This document shows positions 1 through 7,815 of a DNA stretch of 33,340 bases, one piece after another (the first letter of the stretch is position 1; each line of letters begins with the position of its first letter). The position numbers were made by a program, and so were the translations under genes. Source of the stretch: Bacillota bacterium (lineage in GTDB: Bacteria > Bacillota > Bacilli > Bacillales > Cytobacillaceae); contig JAUZPL010000045.1 of NCBI GenBank assembly GCA_030705955.1, positions 1 through 33,340 on the forward strand, written 5' to 3'. The notes below the pieces were generated by a model. It was not told the DNA's origin and did no database searches. It worked only from the letters and a program-made list of their open reading frames with translations.

Positions 1-591
1 ACGTTGATTTGTTTGATGTATGTCAAAAAAATAAACGCTCAGGGTAAACGGGGCATTTCTGTCCTTGTAATGCTGACTTGTATTCTATCTTTACTTGCAG
101 CTCCAACAACATGGGCGATGATGCCAATTGAATATGGAGGGTCGGTGACCAAACCGTTTGCCGGACCGGAGCTGCAAAGGCAGCATGGACGAGATGGAAT
201 GGCATCCAATCCAAAACTAGAAAACTATTTAATTGCAAATTATCAAAAAGGAACATACCTGGTAGCAACCTTAAACGCTACGTCGGCTGCGCCGATTATT
301 CTTGATACGGGTCTTCCTGTTATGGCAATGGGAGGATTTATGGGAAGTGATCCAGCTATTTCGCTTGGAGAATTGAAAAACCTGGTAAACGAAGGTCAGA
401 TCCGTTATTTCCTTCTGCAAGGAAGGTCATTTGGCAATCAGCAATCAGATGTGGCCAATTGGATCAAAAATAATTGTGTCATCGTACCTGCATCCAAGTG
501 GCAGGGCTCCCAAACAAATTTGACTCAGGGCCAAGGCTTGATGGGATATAGGAATGGTTCAACGACGCTTTATGAATATGTAATGAAATAG
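1..591 (+). CDS. Membrane glycosyltransferase (GT39/ArnT-PMT type), 3' end only
   Basis: The reading frame is open from base 1, so the gene begins outside the window and only about 196 C-terminal residues are present. The visible part starts with a hydrophobic segment ending in the W-A-x-x-P region that closes the last membrane helix of YkcB/YycA-like glycosyltransferases. It is followed by a soluble extracytoplasmic domain of about 150 residues containing a L-E-N-Y-L start, an I-L-D-T-G-L-P-V-M-A-M-G-G-F stretch and an R-Y-F-L-L-Q-G strand. In the family this C-terminal domain follows a multi-helix membrane part that transfers a sugar from a polyprenyl-phosphate carrier to an outside acceptor. 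The ATG at 16 is internal to the gene and should not be taken as its start. A stem-loop with a T run follows the stop. The family call rests on the C-terminal pattern only. Confidence 0.72.
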   Translation, partial: TLICLMYVKKINAQGKRGISVLVMLTCILSLLAAPTTWAMMPIEYGGSVTKPFAGPELQRQHGRDGMASNPKLENYLIANYQKGTYLVATLNATSAAPIILDTGLPVMAMGGFMGSDPAISLGELKNLVNEGQIRYFLLQGRSFGNQQSDVANWIKNNCVIVPASKWQGSQTNLTQGQGLMGYRNGSTTLYEYVMK

Positions 592-644
592 GAGATGGAC
601 AAGAGGACAGGTTCCTCGTCCCATTCCTTAATTTAAATAATGGG

Positions 645-686
645 AGTCCTGTGGAGAGTAAAATCTTTACAGGGCTTTTCTTTTTT
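645..686 (+). terminator. Rho-independent terminator after the glycosyltransferase
   Basis: Arms AGTCCTGT (645-652) and ACAGGGCT (669-676) pair with one G-T wobble and are followed by TTTTCTTTTTT. It lies about 55 bases after the stop codon. The bases just before it (605-625, GGACAGG...CCTCGTCC) form a second short hairpin of a kind often scattered in Bacillus intergenic DNA. Confidence 0.7.
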
Positions 687-710
687 CAAGGGATAAGGGA
701 TAAGGTGACA

Positions 711-751
711 GTCCCCCGTCCCCCGTCCCCCGTCCCCCGTCCCCCGTCCCC
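711..751 (+). repeat. GTCCCCC heptamer tandem repeat
   Basis: Nearly six perfect head-to-tail copies of the heptamer GTCCCCC (five full copies plus GTCCCC). It is strikingly C-rich on the plus strand in an AT-rich genome. It directly precedes the truncated end of the propeller-like gene remnant. Confidence 0.95.
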
Positions 752-814
752 AATAGAAATTATTATTTAAAGAAAGCTTTATATATTCTTAAATTACCCT
801 ATCCGGCAAATCGA

Positions 815-1423
815 TTGGAGATATACAAGTATATTCTTTGTGTAACCCAGAAAAAAATGAAATCGGATGTATATTCAAATGGCCCATATACAGGTGCTAT
901 TGCTGAGATTGATACCAATTATTTCACCTTAAGTAAAACCTTAGAGGTGAAAGCCAATCCGTTTGATATTGCCGTTGATGAGAATGGGAACTTATATATT
1001 TCATCTGCTTCAGGGCAAGACGAAAATATCAAGATTTATTCCTTACAAAAAAATATAGAGGTTCCGAATTCGATTTCAGGGAATGTGGGTCTCTACGCTG
1101 GCACTTATATTTTTTATAATTCGGCTGCTTCTAAGCTTTATTTCATTTCAATCGCTTTAAGTCCTAATAGATTAAATGCGGTGGAAGTGAATAATGGTAT
1201 CCCAAAACAAGAGTATTATGATGAAACTTCTTCTTACTATAAGGGTTTACACCCATTTGTGAAGGTATCACCGGATGGAACAAGTTTATATGACAATTTG
1301 GGGAATGTCATCGAAAGCACGATGTTTGAATCGGGAGATATGGTTCAACGGTTTATACTTGGTAAGAGTTACAATGATTATGCCTTCAGTTTACAAAATG
1401 GATTCGTGTTTGGGGCAGCATAG
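815..1423 (+). pseudogene. Remnant of a secreted or surface beta-propeller (NHL/YncE-like) protein
   Basis: The longest open stretch (202 codons from a TTG at 815) has propeller-type blades: G-A-I-A-E-I-D-T-N, then P-F-D-I-A-V-D-E-N-G-N-L-Y-I-S, then V-K-V-S-P-D-G-T-S-L-Y. No ribosome site precedes the TTG. The same frame is open back to about 704 and reads a plausible protein strand (L-P-Y-P-A-N-R-L) before it runs into the GTCCCCC array, so the 5' end looks cut off. At the 3' end the frame stops at 1423, but a neighbouring frame starting at about 1408 continues with W-G-S-I-D-Q-L-T-A-K and stops at 1497, which suggests a frameshift. There is no signal peptide. I infer a decayed fragment of a larger gene; a short expressed protein cannot be ruled out. 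Confidence 0.55.
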
Positions 1424-1628
1424 ACCAATTAACTGCAAAATTTGCAGGTCACATAATTGGAAAAGGAACATTAATGGGGTATTATGAGGTAGATTGATTT
1501 GGTCGAATGAATTGTTTCTAATGGGTATAAATTTTAAAATTGTTATATGTAAAAAAAAGGTTTGTGGATTAAAAAAACCAAATGGTTTAATTATTAGTAG
1601 AATTCATACTCTATCATTTTTTAATAGT

Positions 1629-1658
1629 AAGAGGAAGCCTAAAAAGGTTTCCTCTTTT
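1629..1658. terminator. Bidirectional-looking terminator hairpin
   Basis: AAGAGGAAGCC (1629-1639) pairs with GGTTTCCTCTT around a TAAAAA loop and is followed by a short T run. It lies between the propeller remnant and the minus-strand Spo0E-like gene, so it could serve either side. Confidence 0.65.
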
Positions 1659-1757
1659 GCATATTGTAAATAGGAGCATATAAAAAGGGGAAAATCTTTT
1701 GGTAAGTGTTGCTTTAATAAGAGGTCAAATATGAAATGATTGATAAAGAATGTAAGA

Positions 1758-1940
1758 TTATTTATTTTTCACTTTTGTTAATTGATTATACCTTGTTAAA
1801 TAAATATCAAGTCTTTGACTAATTTCAATTGTTCTTTCGCTATAGAAACCATTTGAAGAAGCTGATTCAAATAACTTTTTTCTTAGTAATTCAATCGTTT
1901 CTTTTAGCTCATTAGGAGCCATTAATTCTAATAGTAACAC
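1758..1940 (-). CDS. Spo0E-family aspartyl-phosphate phosphatase
   Basis: Small proteins of this family remove the phosphate from Spo0A~P (or related response regulators) and so delay sporulation. The protein shows the family pattern: a first helix L-K-E-T-I-E-L-L-R-K-K-L-F-E-S, a loop G-F-Y-S, and a second helix with the S-Q-R-L-D signature (S-Q-E-L-D type) followed by a short basic tail. It is about 60 residues, a usual length. A GTG at 1940 is preferred because TTTTTTGGAG lies 8 bases upstream; the GTG at 1949 sits almost on top of that site. It is a single gene with no partner. A phosphorelay role is inferred from the family; the actual target regulator is unknown. Confidence 0.8.
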   Translation of the reverse strand: MLLLELMAPNELKETIELLRKKLFESASSNGFYSERTIEISQRLDIYLTRYNQLTKVKNK

Positions 1941-2138
1941 CTTAAACACTCCAAAAAAGTTAATTTAAATCAAAATTACTCCAAAATTCCATAAACACCA
2001 TAATATTCTATCAAACTAAATGTTATTTCGTAAATTGAAAAAATAGAGGTCACATAAAATTCACAGTTTGTGAAGGGTGAAATGGGATTTAGGTATTTAA
2101 ATAACTTTATACATAAATAACGGAACCACCTTCAAATA

Positions 2139-2167
2139 TTGACAAATACTTACATAAATTTTATTAT
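2139..2167 (+). promoter_or_regulatory. Probable sigma-A promoter (TTGACA-17-TATTAT)
   Basis: A perfect -35 TTGACA at 2139-2144 is separated by 17 bases from TATTAT at 2162-2167 (an overlapping TATAAT lies 3 bases further on). It lies upstream of the recombinase remnant and the first small membrane protein, so it may drive transcription through 2304-2882. Confidence 0.55.
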
Positions 2168-2194
2168 AATAGTAAAATTATTGGAAATTTTGCT

Positions 2195-2303
2195 ATTATC
2201 TACTATAAAGCACGATTAAAGAATAAATTATTACACCTTTATACAGGAGTAAGGGCACGAGAACTTGTCAGAATCAAAATAGGGGATATTGAGGGGGATT
2301 TCT
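2195..2303 (+). pseudogene. Tyrosine recombinase (phage integrase) remnant
   Basis: Frame two here reads Y-Y-K-A-R-L-K-N-K-L-L-H-L-Y-T-G-V-R-A-R-E-L-V then R-I-K-I-G-D-I-E. This matches the region around the first catalytic Arg of tyrosine recombinases (LLYTTGLR..EL..LKWSDID in XerC/D-type proteins). No start codon, N-terminal domain or C-terminal H-x-x-R...Y motif is present, and the frame runs on only to a stop at 2374, inside the next gene. It is a broken leftover of a mobile element integrase; the downstream small genes may have arrived with it. Confidence 0.6.
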
Positions 2304-2567
2304 ATGAGTCTTTATTCAAAGTGGGGGAAAGGGTTTATAAAACTTGTTTACTTTTTATTTGGAAAACCGTATAGGGAAGATAAAATATTCTTGGTTATCT
2401 TTTGGATTGTACCTATCTTTTATTTTTTCGCAATGATTTATCTTTTTATACAATGTATCTATACAGGGGGATTCCTTTCTCTATTCATTTCCTTAATCTT
2501 ATTTCCGCTTATGGTTAGAATTGTATTTAAATTCAATGCTACTATGCACAAAATATTCCATAAATAA
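2304..2567 (+). CDS. Small two-helix membrane protein of unknown function
   Basis: The 87-residue product has a basic N-terminal region (residues 1-27, with K-W-G-K-G-F-I-K) and two strongly hydrophobic segments at about 28-50 and 55-75, then a short basic tail ending in H-K. The ATG at 2304 is chosen because GAGGGGG lies just upstream; a TTG at 2289 would add five residues and overlap that site. I do not recognise a family. It lies 45 bases before another small membrane protein in the same direction, and the start of the gene overlaps the decayed integrase frame. A shared transcript with the next gene is likely from the spacing. Confidence 0.6.
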   Translation: MSLYSKWGKGFIKLVYFLFGKPYREDKIFLVIFWIVPIFYFFAMIYLFIQCIYTGGFLSLFISLILFPLMVRIVFKFNATMHKIFHK

Positions 2568-2612
2568 GGATATACTATTGCGTTGAAAACATGAAATCTC
2601 AAAGGAGAAGCA

Positions 2613-2882
2613 ATGTCTATGGACCATATATTTTATAATCATATAGTTACTGGCCTTTTAATCTTAATCATAGGTTTATTCATCATGGCCATTTCAATAT
2701 TTTATATTTACCTAGAGTTTAAAGAACGAAAAAATGAATCAATAATAAGTGTTGTCCTTGATAATGTATTTGGTTTTTTGTTGGGTTCTGGTCCAACTGG
2801 TATGACATTAGGTCTATATTTCTCCTTAATAGTAATAGTAATCGGTGGGTGGGTTTTATTTTATGGAAGTAATCATGTGTGA
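2613..2882 (+). CDS. Small two-helix membrane protein of unknown function
   Basis: The 89-residue product has two hydrophobic segments at about residues 10-34 and 66-85, joined by a charged stretch (E-F-K-E-R-K-N-E) and a glycine-rich loop G-S-G-P-T-G. AAAGGAG sits 5 bases before the ATG, which makes the start clear. No family is recognised. With the preceding gene it may form a pair of small membrane proteins; immunity-type or envelope-stress roles are possible but nothing in the sequence decides this. Confidence 0.6.
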   Translation: MSMDHIFYNHIVTGLLILIIGLFIMAISIFYIYLEFKERKNESIISVVLDNVFGFLLGSGPTGMTLGLYFSLIVIVIGGWVLFYGSNHV

Positions 2883-3070
2883 AGGGTTTTAACTTCCTTG
2901 AAGGAATTCCTAAAATTCAGTGGTATAGATGCAAAATCGTTGAGATTACACTTTTAACTCCGACTCCTTTTTGGATTTTTAATGGCTCTACCCTTAAATT
3001 AATGTGCAAATTTTTTTGCATGTATGTCTGTTATAGCTGAATGTACATTTCACTGTGTTTGAAAAATAAA

Positions 3071-3254
3071 CGGTAAAATTCCGTTTAAATTGGGAAATAC
3101 CCATATTTCCCTAAAGGTAAGGGAAGTTTTTCCGTTTATATTATCTAAATCTTTGGATTTTGTCTTATGTGGAGCAGTTAATCGGAATATCTCCGTTTAT
3201 ATCTGCTTATTAAGCCCACAATATACATTTGCCGGAAATTCTCCGCCTATGCAT
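3071..3254. repeat. Four spaced copies of a CGGAA...TCCGTTTATAT-like motif
   Basis: Similar short dyads appear at about 3071 (CGGTAAAATTCCGTTTAAA), 3121 (GGGAAGTTTTTCCGTTTAT), 3183 (CGGAATATCTCCGTTTAT) and 3232 (CCGGAAATTCTCCGCCTAT). Each is a short inverted repeat of CGGA/TCCG type followed by TTTATAT-like bases, with spacings of about 50-62 bases. They fill the gene-free stretch 2883-3426. The short frame at 3090-3329 that spans them has no ribosome site and no protein-like character. Confidence 0.5.
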
Positions 3255-3426
3255 TCCATACCTTCACGAAAATCAACAATGAATAATGACAAAGCCTTTT
3301 TTAAAAATACATTTTCTCTAATTTACTAATTTGATAGTATAAAGGAATAATAAATAGATTGATAAACTCATGAAACAAAAAAGCTACCTTCATAGAACTG
3401 AAACATCCAAGAAAAAGGAGATCAAA

Positions 3427-4638
3427 ATGATACATTTATCTAAAAGAACAATCTACATTGTCGCCGCAATCTTACTGTTTCTATCCATCTACCCTGTACA
3501 TCCAAGCTATGGAGAAACCATGTTAAATGTAAAGGATTACGGGGCATTGGGAGATGGGATAACGGATGATACGGCCAGCATCCAAAATGCGTTAAATTTT
3601 GCTTCACAGCAAGGAATCCCGCTTCTTTTTCCTCAAGGGACCTATAATGTGAAACAGCTATTTGTACCAAGTAATTCAAGTGTGGTAGGTCAAGGTGCTA
3701 TCATAAAAGCAGCTGCTGATTCTTATTCTCTCTTTGTGGTGAAAGGGGATCATGTTTCCATTAGCGGATTGACACTTGAGGGGAGCAATCGGACATACGT
3801 AGGGATTTCTGTATTAGCCAATGTGACGGATGTGAAAATTTCTAACACGACGATACAGAATATTTCTCAATCACTAAATAATCCGTATCCCACACATATT
3901 CCTTCAGGGATTCGAATTTATGAAGGGACAAAACAGATTGTTGTAGATGGGGTGACCATTAAAAATGTCTACTCGAAATATAAATGGGTGACAGGGGCTC
4001 CTCCCATCGCGCGGGGAATATTGATTACACCAAACAATGATGTCAATAGCCCTAGTGAGGTGGTTGTGGAGAATTCTACTATTGATGGAGTGGGCCCAAA
4101 GGATGATGGGGATGGTATATGTGTTCAATTGTTTAAAACAAAGGTAAATGTTCAGATTTTGAATAATACCTTTCTTCACACTCAAAAACGTGCGATTAAA
4201 ATTCAATCACCGGGCGCACTAATTCGTGGCAATAAAATGGTTAATTCATATAATAGAAATAATTTTTATCAGTATTCACCCGATCCGAAGTGGTATGATA
4301 TGTGGTCAGCTATTTCTGTATATGCAAATGATGTAACAGTAGAAAATAATCAAATTACTGGAATTGGAAATTATGGAGCTGCCGTTGATATCGCGGGTGG
4401 AAACAACGTTTTAATAAAAGGAAATTCAATTGAAAACGGAATTCATTCCAATTATAAAAAAGGAAACTTAATTGTGGTTTCGAAGGATTTTAATAACAAT
4501 ATTAATTTCTCAAACATTACAATTACGGGCAATCTTGTAAAGAACGGGAATGATGGGATCGTCATCTCTGCTAAAGTGAAAAACCTTTCTGTTTACGGAA
4601 ATAAGGCCATTAATTGTTTTAAAGGCTATGTAAAATAA
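3427..4638 (+). CDS. Secreted right-handed beta-helix protein (pectate lyase superfamily type)
   Basis: The product of about 403 residues starts with a signal peptide (K-R-T, then a hydrophobic stretch at residues 9-22, then P-S-Y-G-E). It continues with the N-terminal motif of the pectate lyase/GH28-like superfamily, V-K-D-Y-G-A-L-G-D-G-I-T-D-D-T with a following Q-x-A-L helix (residues 35-56). After that come many beta-helix coils (repeats of I-x-N-N-x-I and G-N-x-x-x type). Such proteins bind or cut acidic polysaccharides; the substrate cannot be read from the sequence. ATG 3427 is chosen because AAAAGGAGATC lies just upstream, whereas ATG 3370 has no ribosome site and would bury the signal peptide. 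It stands alone with a strong terminator after it. Confidence 0.85.
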   Translation: MIHLSKRTIYIVAAILLFLSIYPVHPSYGETMLNVKDYGALGDGITDDTASIQNALNFASQQGIPLLFPQGTYNVKQLFVPSNSSVVGQGAIIKAAADSYSLFVVKGDHVSISGLTLEGSNRTYVGISVLANVTDVKISNTTIQNISQSLNNPYPTHIPSGIRIYEGTKQIVVDGVTIKNVYSKYKWVTGAPPIARGILITPNNDVNSPSEVVVENSTIDGVGPKDDGDGICVQLFKTKVNVQILNNTFLHTQKRAIKIQSPGALIRGNKMVNSYNRNNFYQYSPDPKWYDMWSAISVYANDVTVENNQITGIGNYGAAVDIAGGNNVLIKGNSIENGIHSNYKKGNLIVVSKDFNNNINFSNITITGNLVKNGNDGIVISAKVKNLSVYGNKAINCFKGYVK

Positions 4639-4644
4639 AATGGT

Positions 4645-4679
4645 AAGGGGTGTCCTAAATTTAATAGGACACCCCTTTT
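4645..4679 (+). terminator. Strong rho-independent terminator
   Basis: Perfect 13-bp stem (4645-4657 with 4665-4677, AAGGGGTGTCCTA and its complement) with a 7-base loop and a TTTT tail, right after the beta-helix gene. Confidence 0.92.
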
Positions 4680-4718
4680 CTACTAAATCTGCATCCTTTT
4701 TTCAAATTATTACAAGAA

Positions 4719-4735
4719 TGTTACCTTTTTGTAAT
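4719..4735 (+). promoter_or_regulatory. WalR-type box TGTTAC-N5-TGTAAT
   Basis: The sequence fits the published WalR (YycF) pattern TGT(A/T)A(A/T/C)-N5-TGT(A/T)A(A/T/C) at every defined position. It lies about 88 bases before the start of a secreted NlpC/P60 hydrolase, the kind of gene WalRK controls in B. subtilis (lytE, cwlO). A weak promoter TTTAAA (4741-4746), 17 bases, TATGAT (4764-4769) lies just downstream, so the box sits directly upstream of the -35. Confidence 0.6.
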
Positions 4736-4822
4736 CTATTTTTAAAATAATGTCGTAATACTGTATGATATAGTTGATATAGGAAATAGTTTGAAAATTC
4801 TACAAACTAATGAGGTAATAGG

Positions 4823-5278
4823 ATGAATAAAAATAATAAATGGATGGTTATGCCTTTTCTTATTGTCATCATGTTTTCAGTATTCCTTTATTCACCAAAA
4901 AGCTCTTTAGCAGCTGGTACGGCTCCTACTAAAATCATTTCAACCGCAAAACACTTGATTGGGACACCCTATCATTATGGGGGTGAATCACCAAGAGGGT
5001 TTGATTGTAGTGGATTTGTTAATTACGTATTTAAACAGAATGGAATTTCACTAACTAGAAGCTCTAGTACGTTATGGGTCAGTGGTGGAATAAGGGTATC
5101 TGAGCCTATGCCAGGAGATATTCTCTTTTTTAATACAAATGGTAGTTCCGTGTCACATGTGGGTATTTACATAGGAAATAATGAATTTGTTCATAGTGCC
5201 TCAGGTGGAGTGCAGATTAGCTGCCTTTCTGAAAAATATTATCGTCATACATACGTAGGTTCAAAGCGTTTTTTATAA
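4823..5278 (+). CDS. Secreted NlpC/P60 peptidoglycan endopeptidase
   Basis: The 151-residue protein has a signal peptide (residues 1-31, cleavage likely near S-L-A-A) followed directly by one NlpC/P60 domain. The catalytic triad is visible: Cys62 in F-D-C-S-G-F, His112 in S-H-V-G-I-Y-I-G, and His124 in E-F-V-H. The G-T-P-Y-x-Y-G-G entry motif is at 47-54. The family cuts the D-Glu to diamino acid bond of wall peptides during growth. There are no LysM or SH3 wall-binding repeats, so it is a minimal enzyme. The WalR-type box upstream suggests control by the WalRK wall-stress system. GAGGT precedes the ATG and a terminator follows. The exact wall bond is inferred from the family. Confidence 0.9.
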   Translation: MNKNNKWMVMPFLIVIMFSVFLYSPKSSLAAGTAPTKIISTAKHLIGTPYHYGGESPRGFDCSGFVNYVFKQNGISLTRSSSTLWVSGGIRVSEPMPGDILFFNTNGSSVSHVGIYIGNNEFVHSASGGVQISCLSEKYYRHTYVGSKRFL

Positions 5279-5297
5279 AATAATGATAAACTACTAG

Positions 5298-5328
5298 AGA
5301 CAGAAGCCATGTGGCTGCCTGTCTTTTT
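5298..5328 (+). terminator. Terminator after the NlpC/P60 gene
   Basis: Two-part stem: AGACAG (5298-5303) with CTGTCT (5319-5324), and inner AGCCA with TGGCT, followed by TTTTT. Confidence 0.75.
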
Positions 5329-5387
5329 CATGTTTTGAGGATGGGGAATGGGAAATGTTGTTATCTAAACAAAAAAAGTGCATATTA

Positions 5388-5396
5388 TGATATAAT
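5388..5396 (+). promoter_or_regulatory. Extended -10 promoter for secA2
   Basis: TGATATAAT is a full TGn extended -10 with a perfect TATAAT. No good -35 lies 17 bases upstream. Transcription would start near 5403, about 34 bases before the chosen secA2 ATG, which argues against the further-upstream in-frame starts. Confidence 0.55.
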
Positions 5397-5436
5397 TCGA
5401 CTAGAAAAGTCACTTCAGGAGATGGAGAAATTAAAT

Positions 5437-7815
5437 ATGATTACGAGAATCAAACAATTCTTTAATGAGAGTGCTTCGGATATAAAAAAGCTTAACAAAC
5501 TAGTATATTTGGTTAATAACTTAGAAGAGAAATATGAGAGTTTTAGTGATGAAGAATTAAAAGATATGACTCTTGTGTTTAAGGAACAGCTTGAACAAGG
5601 GAAATCTCTAGAAGATATAAAAATAGATGCATTTGCGGTGGTTCGAGAAGCAGCAAAGCGGGTGATAGGGCTTCGGCATTATGATGTTCAATTAATTGGC
5701 GGATTTGTCCTTTTTAACGGCAGTATTGCGCAAATGAACACTGGAGAAGGGAAAACACTGGTTGCTACTCTTTCCAGTTATCTGCATGCGTTAGAAGGAA
5801 AAGGTGTCCATATTGTTACAGCAAATGAATACCTCGCTCGAAGAGATAAAGAACTAATGGGACAAATTCATGAATTTTTAGGCTTGAAGGTAGGATTGAA
5901 CATATCCCAAATGGAACCGGAATTAAAAAGGGACGCCTATCAAGCGGATATCACATATGGGACAGGAACTGAGTTTGGCTTTGATTATTTGCGTGACAAT
6001 ATGGTCAAAACAAAGGAAGAAAAGGTTCAAAGACCACTTCACTATGCGATTGTTGATGAAATCGATAGTATTTTGATTGACGAAGCGAGAACTCCTTTGA
6101 TTATTGCTAATAAATCAGATAATGGAGCAGAGCTCTTTACTATTACTGCTTTGATCATGAAAAATTTTGAAAAAGATGTACACTACAAAGTTTCGGAAGA
6201 GACAAAAGAAGTTTATTTAACGGATGAAGGCGCCGTACAAATTGAACAAGCATTTGGAATTGAGAACTTGTATGATGCAGAGCATCAGGAACTTTTGCAT
6301 AGTGTCACCCAATCTCTTCGTGCTGAGATTATTATGAAGCTGGATGTCGATTATATTGTAAAAGAAGGTAAGGTTTTACTGATCGATAAATTTACGGGTC
6401 GAATTATGGAGGGAAGGACCTTTAGTGATGGCCTCCATCAGGCGATTGAAGCAAAGGAAGGACTGGAAATCACTGAAGAGAATGAAACCTATGCAACCGT
6501 GACCATTCAAAACTACTTTACCATGTATAAGAAGCTAGCTGGCATGACAGGTAGTGCAATGCCTTCAAAGGATGAATTTTTTGAAACCTATGGATTGCAC
6601 GTAATAGAAATTCCAACCAATGAACCAGTTGCTAGAGTGGATTATCCTGATATGATTTATTCCACCTATGAGGCAAAAGTCAAAAAGATTGTGGCTGAAG
6701 TGAAGAAAATGCATGAAATAGGCCGCCCTGTTTTAATTGGAACTACTTCAATTGAGCAATCGGAGCGACTTTCTTCCTATTTAAATAAGGAAAAAATCCA
6801 ACATCAAATATTAAATGCGAAAACGGAAGAAGATGAGGCAAAGATTATTGTCTCTGCAGGGCAAAAAGGCCAAGTGATGCTTGCAACCAACATGGCTGGG
6901 CGTGGAACAGATATTGTCCTTGGTGAAGGGGTTAAAGAAATAGGTGGCCTCCATATTATTGGTACAGAGCGGCATGAAAGCAACCGAATTGATATGCAGC
7001 TTCGAGGAAGATCAGGTAGACAAGGTGACCAAGGTTCATCCCAATTCATTATCTCATTAGAAGACGATTTGTTTACTTATTATGATGAGGAAGAAAAAGA
7101 ACGTTATCGAAACAAAATCAAAACAGATGAATCTGGCCTAATTCTCTCACCAGATCCTGAAAAATTCACAAAAACTGTACAGGAAACAATTGAAAACATG
7201 CACTATTCAGCTAGAAGCCATTTGTTGAAGCTCGAAAGTGTGATGGACCGACAAAGTAAAGTGGTTTATTCGATGAGGGACCGGATATTAGAGATTAGCC
7301 AGGCAGAAATGATTGAAGAGGTCCTGAGCTATATTCAAAACTTTATTCATAATGTAGTGGATTTGTATTTTCCTGAGGAACCTGAACGAAGAAATCCCAC
7401 AGCTTTAATAGAAAACCTTTCCTCTATCTTATTTCAATTTCACTGGGATTTAAGTGTTCTAGAGGAATTGGATAAGGAGGATTTGGAGAAAAAGGTTCAA
7501 AATGAATATGCACAAGTAGAATCTTTTATCTTAAGCCTTAAAGAGGACGAAGGGCTAGGGCAGCAGTTAAAAGGATTTATGCTTTATCAGATTGATTCCA
7601 ACTGGATTAAATATTTAGAAATGATGATGCAAATTAAGGATGGAATTACCCTTAGAAGCTATGGACAGGAAGATCCGTATAGGGTATTTGAAATACAAGC
7701 ATATGATGAATATCAACATTTGCTGTTTACCATTCAGTCTGGTATTAGTCTAAACTTTATGGAATATGTAAAAAGCAAATTCTATCAAACCCATGATGGA
7801 GAGGAAGTTAACTAA
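5437..7815 (+). CDS. secA2: Accessory Sec translocase ATPase SecA2
   Basis: SecA-type motor ATPase of 792 residues that pushes a subset of proteins through the SecYEG channel. Visible parts: Walker A in T-G-E-G-K-T (102-107), Walker [15 protein letters not shown] (207-220), the preprotein cross-linking region, A-G-M-T-G-S-A, then the second motor half with [13 protein letters not shown] and [11 protein letters not shown]. The C-terminal C-x-C zinc finger of housekeeping SecA is absent; the protein ends T-H-D-G-E-E-V-N. That absence, the length and the adjacent slaP mark it as the accessory paralogue. ATG 5437 follows GGAG by 9 bases and lies just after the promoter; an upstream in-frame start at 5311 would lie inside the previous terminator. 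The stop abuts the slaP start. Confidence 0.93.
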   Translation: MITRIKQFFNESASDIKKLNKLVYLVNNLEEKYESFSDEELKDMTLVFKEQLEQGKSLEDIKIDAFAVVREAAKRVIGLRHYDVQLIGGFVLFNGSIAQMNTGEGKTLVATLSSYLHALEGKGVHIVTANEYLARRDKELMGQIHEFLGLKVGLNISQMEPELKRDAYQADITYGTGTEFGFDYLRDNMVKTKEEKVQRPLHYAIVDEIDSILIDEARTPLIIANKSDNGAELFTITALIMKNFEKDVHYKVSEETKEVYLTDEGAVQIEQAFGIENLYDAEHQELLHSVTQSLRAEIIMKLDVDYIVKEGKVLLIDKFTGRIMEGRTFSDGLHQAIEAKEGLEITEENETYATVTIQNYFTMYKKLAGMTGSAMPSKDEFFETYGLHVIEIPTNEPVARVDYPDMIYSTYEAKVKKIVAEVKKMHEIGRPVLIGTTSIEQSERLSSYLNKEKIQHQILNAKTEEDEAKIIVSAGQKGQVMLATNMAGRGTDIVLGEGVKEIGGLHIIGTERHESNRIDMQLRGRSGRQGDQGSSQFIISLEDDLFTYYDEEEKERYRNKIKTDESGLILSPDPEKFTKTVQETIENMHYSARSHLLKLESVMDRQSKVVYSMRDRILEISQAEMIEEVLSYIQNFIHNVVDLYFPEEPERRNPTALIENLSSILFQFHWDLSVLEELDKEDLEKKVQNEYAQVESFILSLKEDEGLGQQLKGFMLYQIDSNWIKYLEMMMQIKDGITLRSYGQEDPYRVFEIQAYDEYQHLLFTIQSGISLNFMEYVKSKFYQTHDGEEVN

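Noticed and set aside
1275-1487. 70-codon frame overlapping the propeller remnant
   Set aside because: It is an out-of-frame shadow without protein-like pattern; the plausible continuation after the frameshift is in the third frame.
3090-3329. 79-codon open frame on the plus strand
   Set aside because: No ribosome site, no protein-like pattern, and it lies over the four short dyads; treated as chance.
3370-3426. Upstream ATG for the beta-helix protein
   Set aside because: No ribosome site, and it would place 19 charged residues before the signal peptide.
5311-5436. Longer N-terminus for SecA2
   Set aside because: The upstream codons overlap the previous terminator and the extended -10 promoter, and the extra sequence is not SecA-like.
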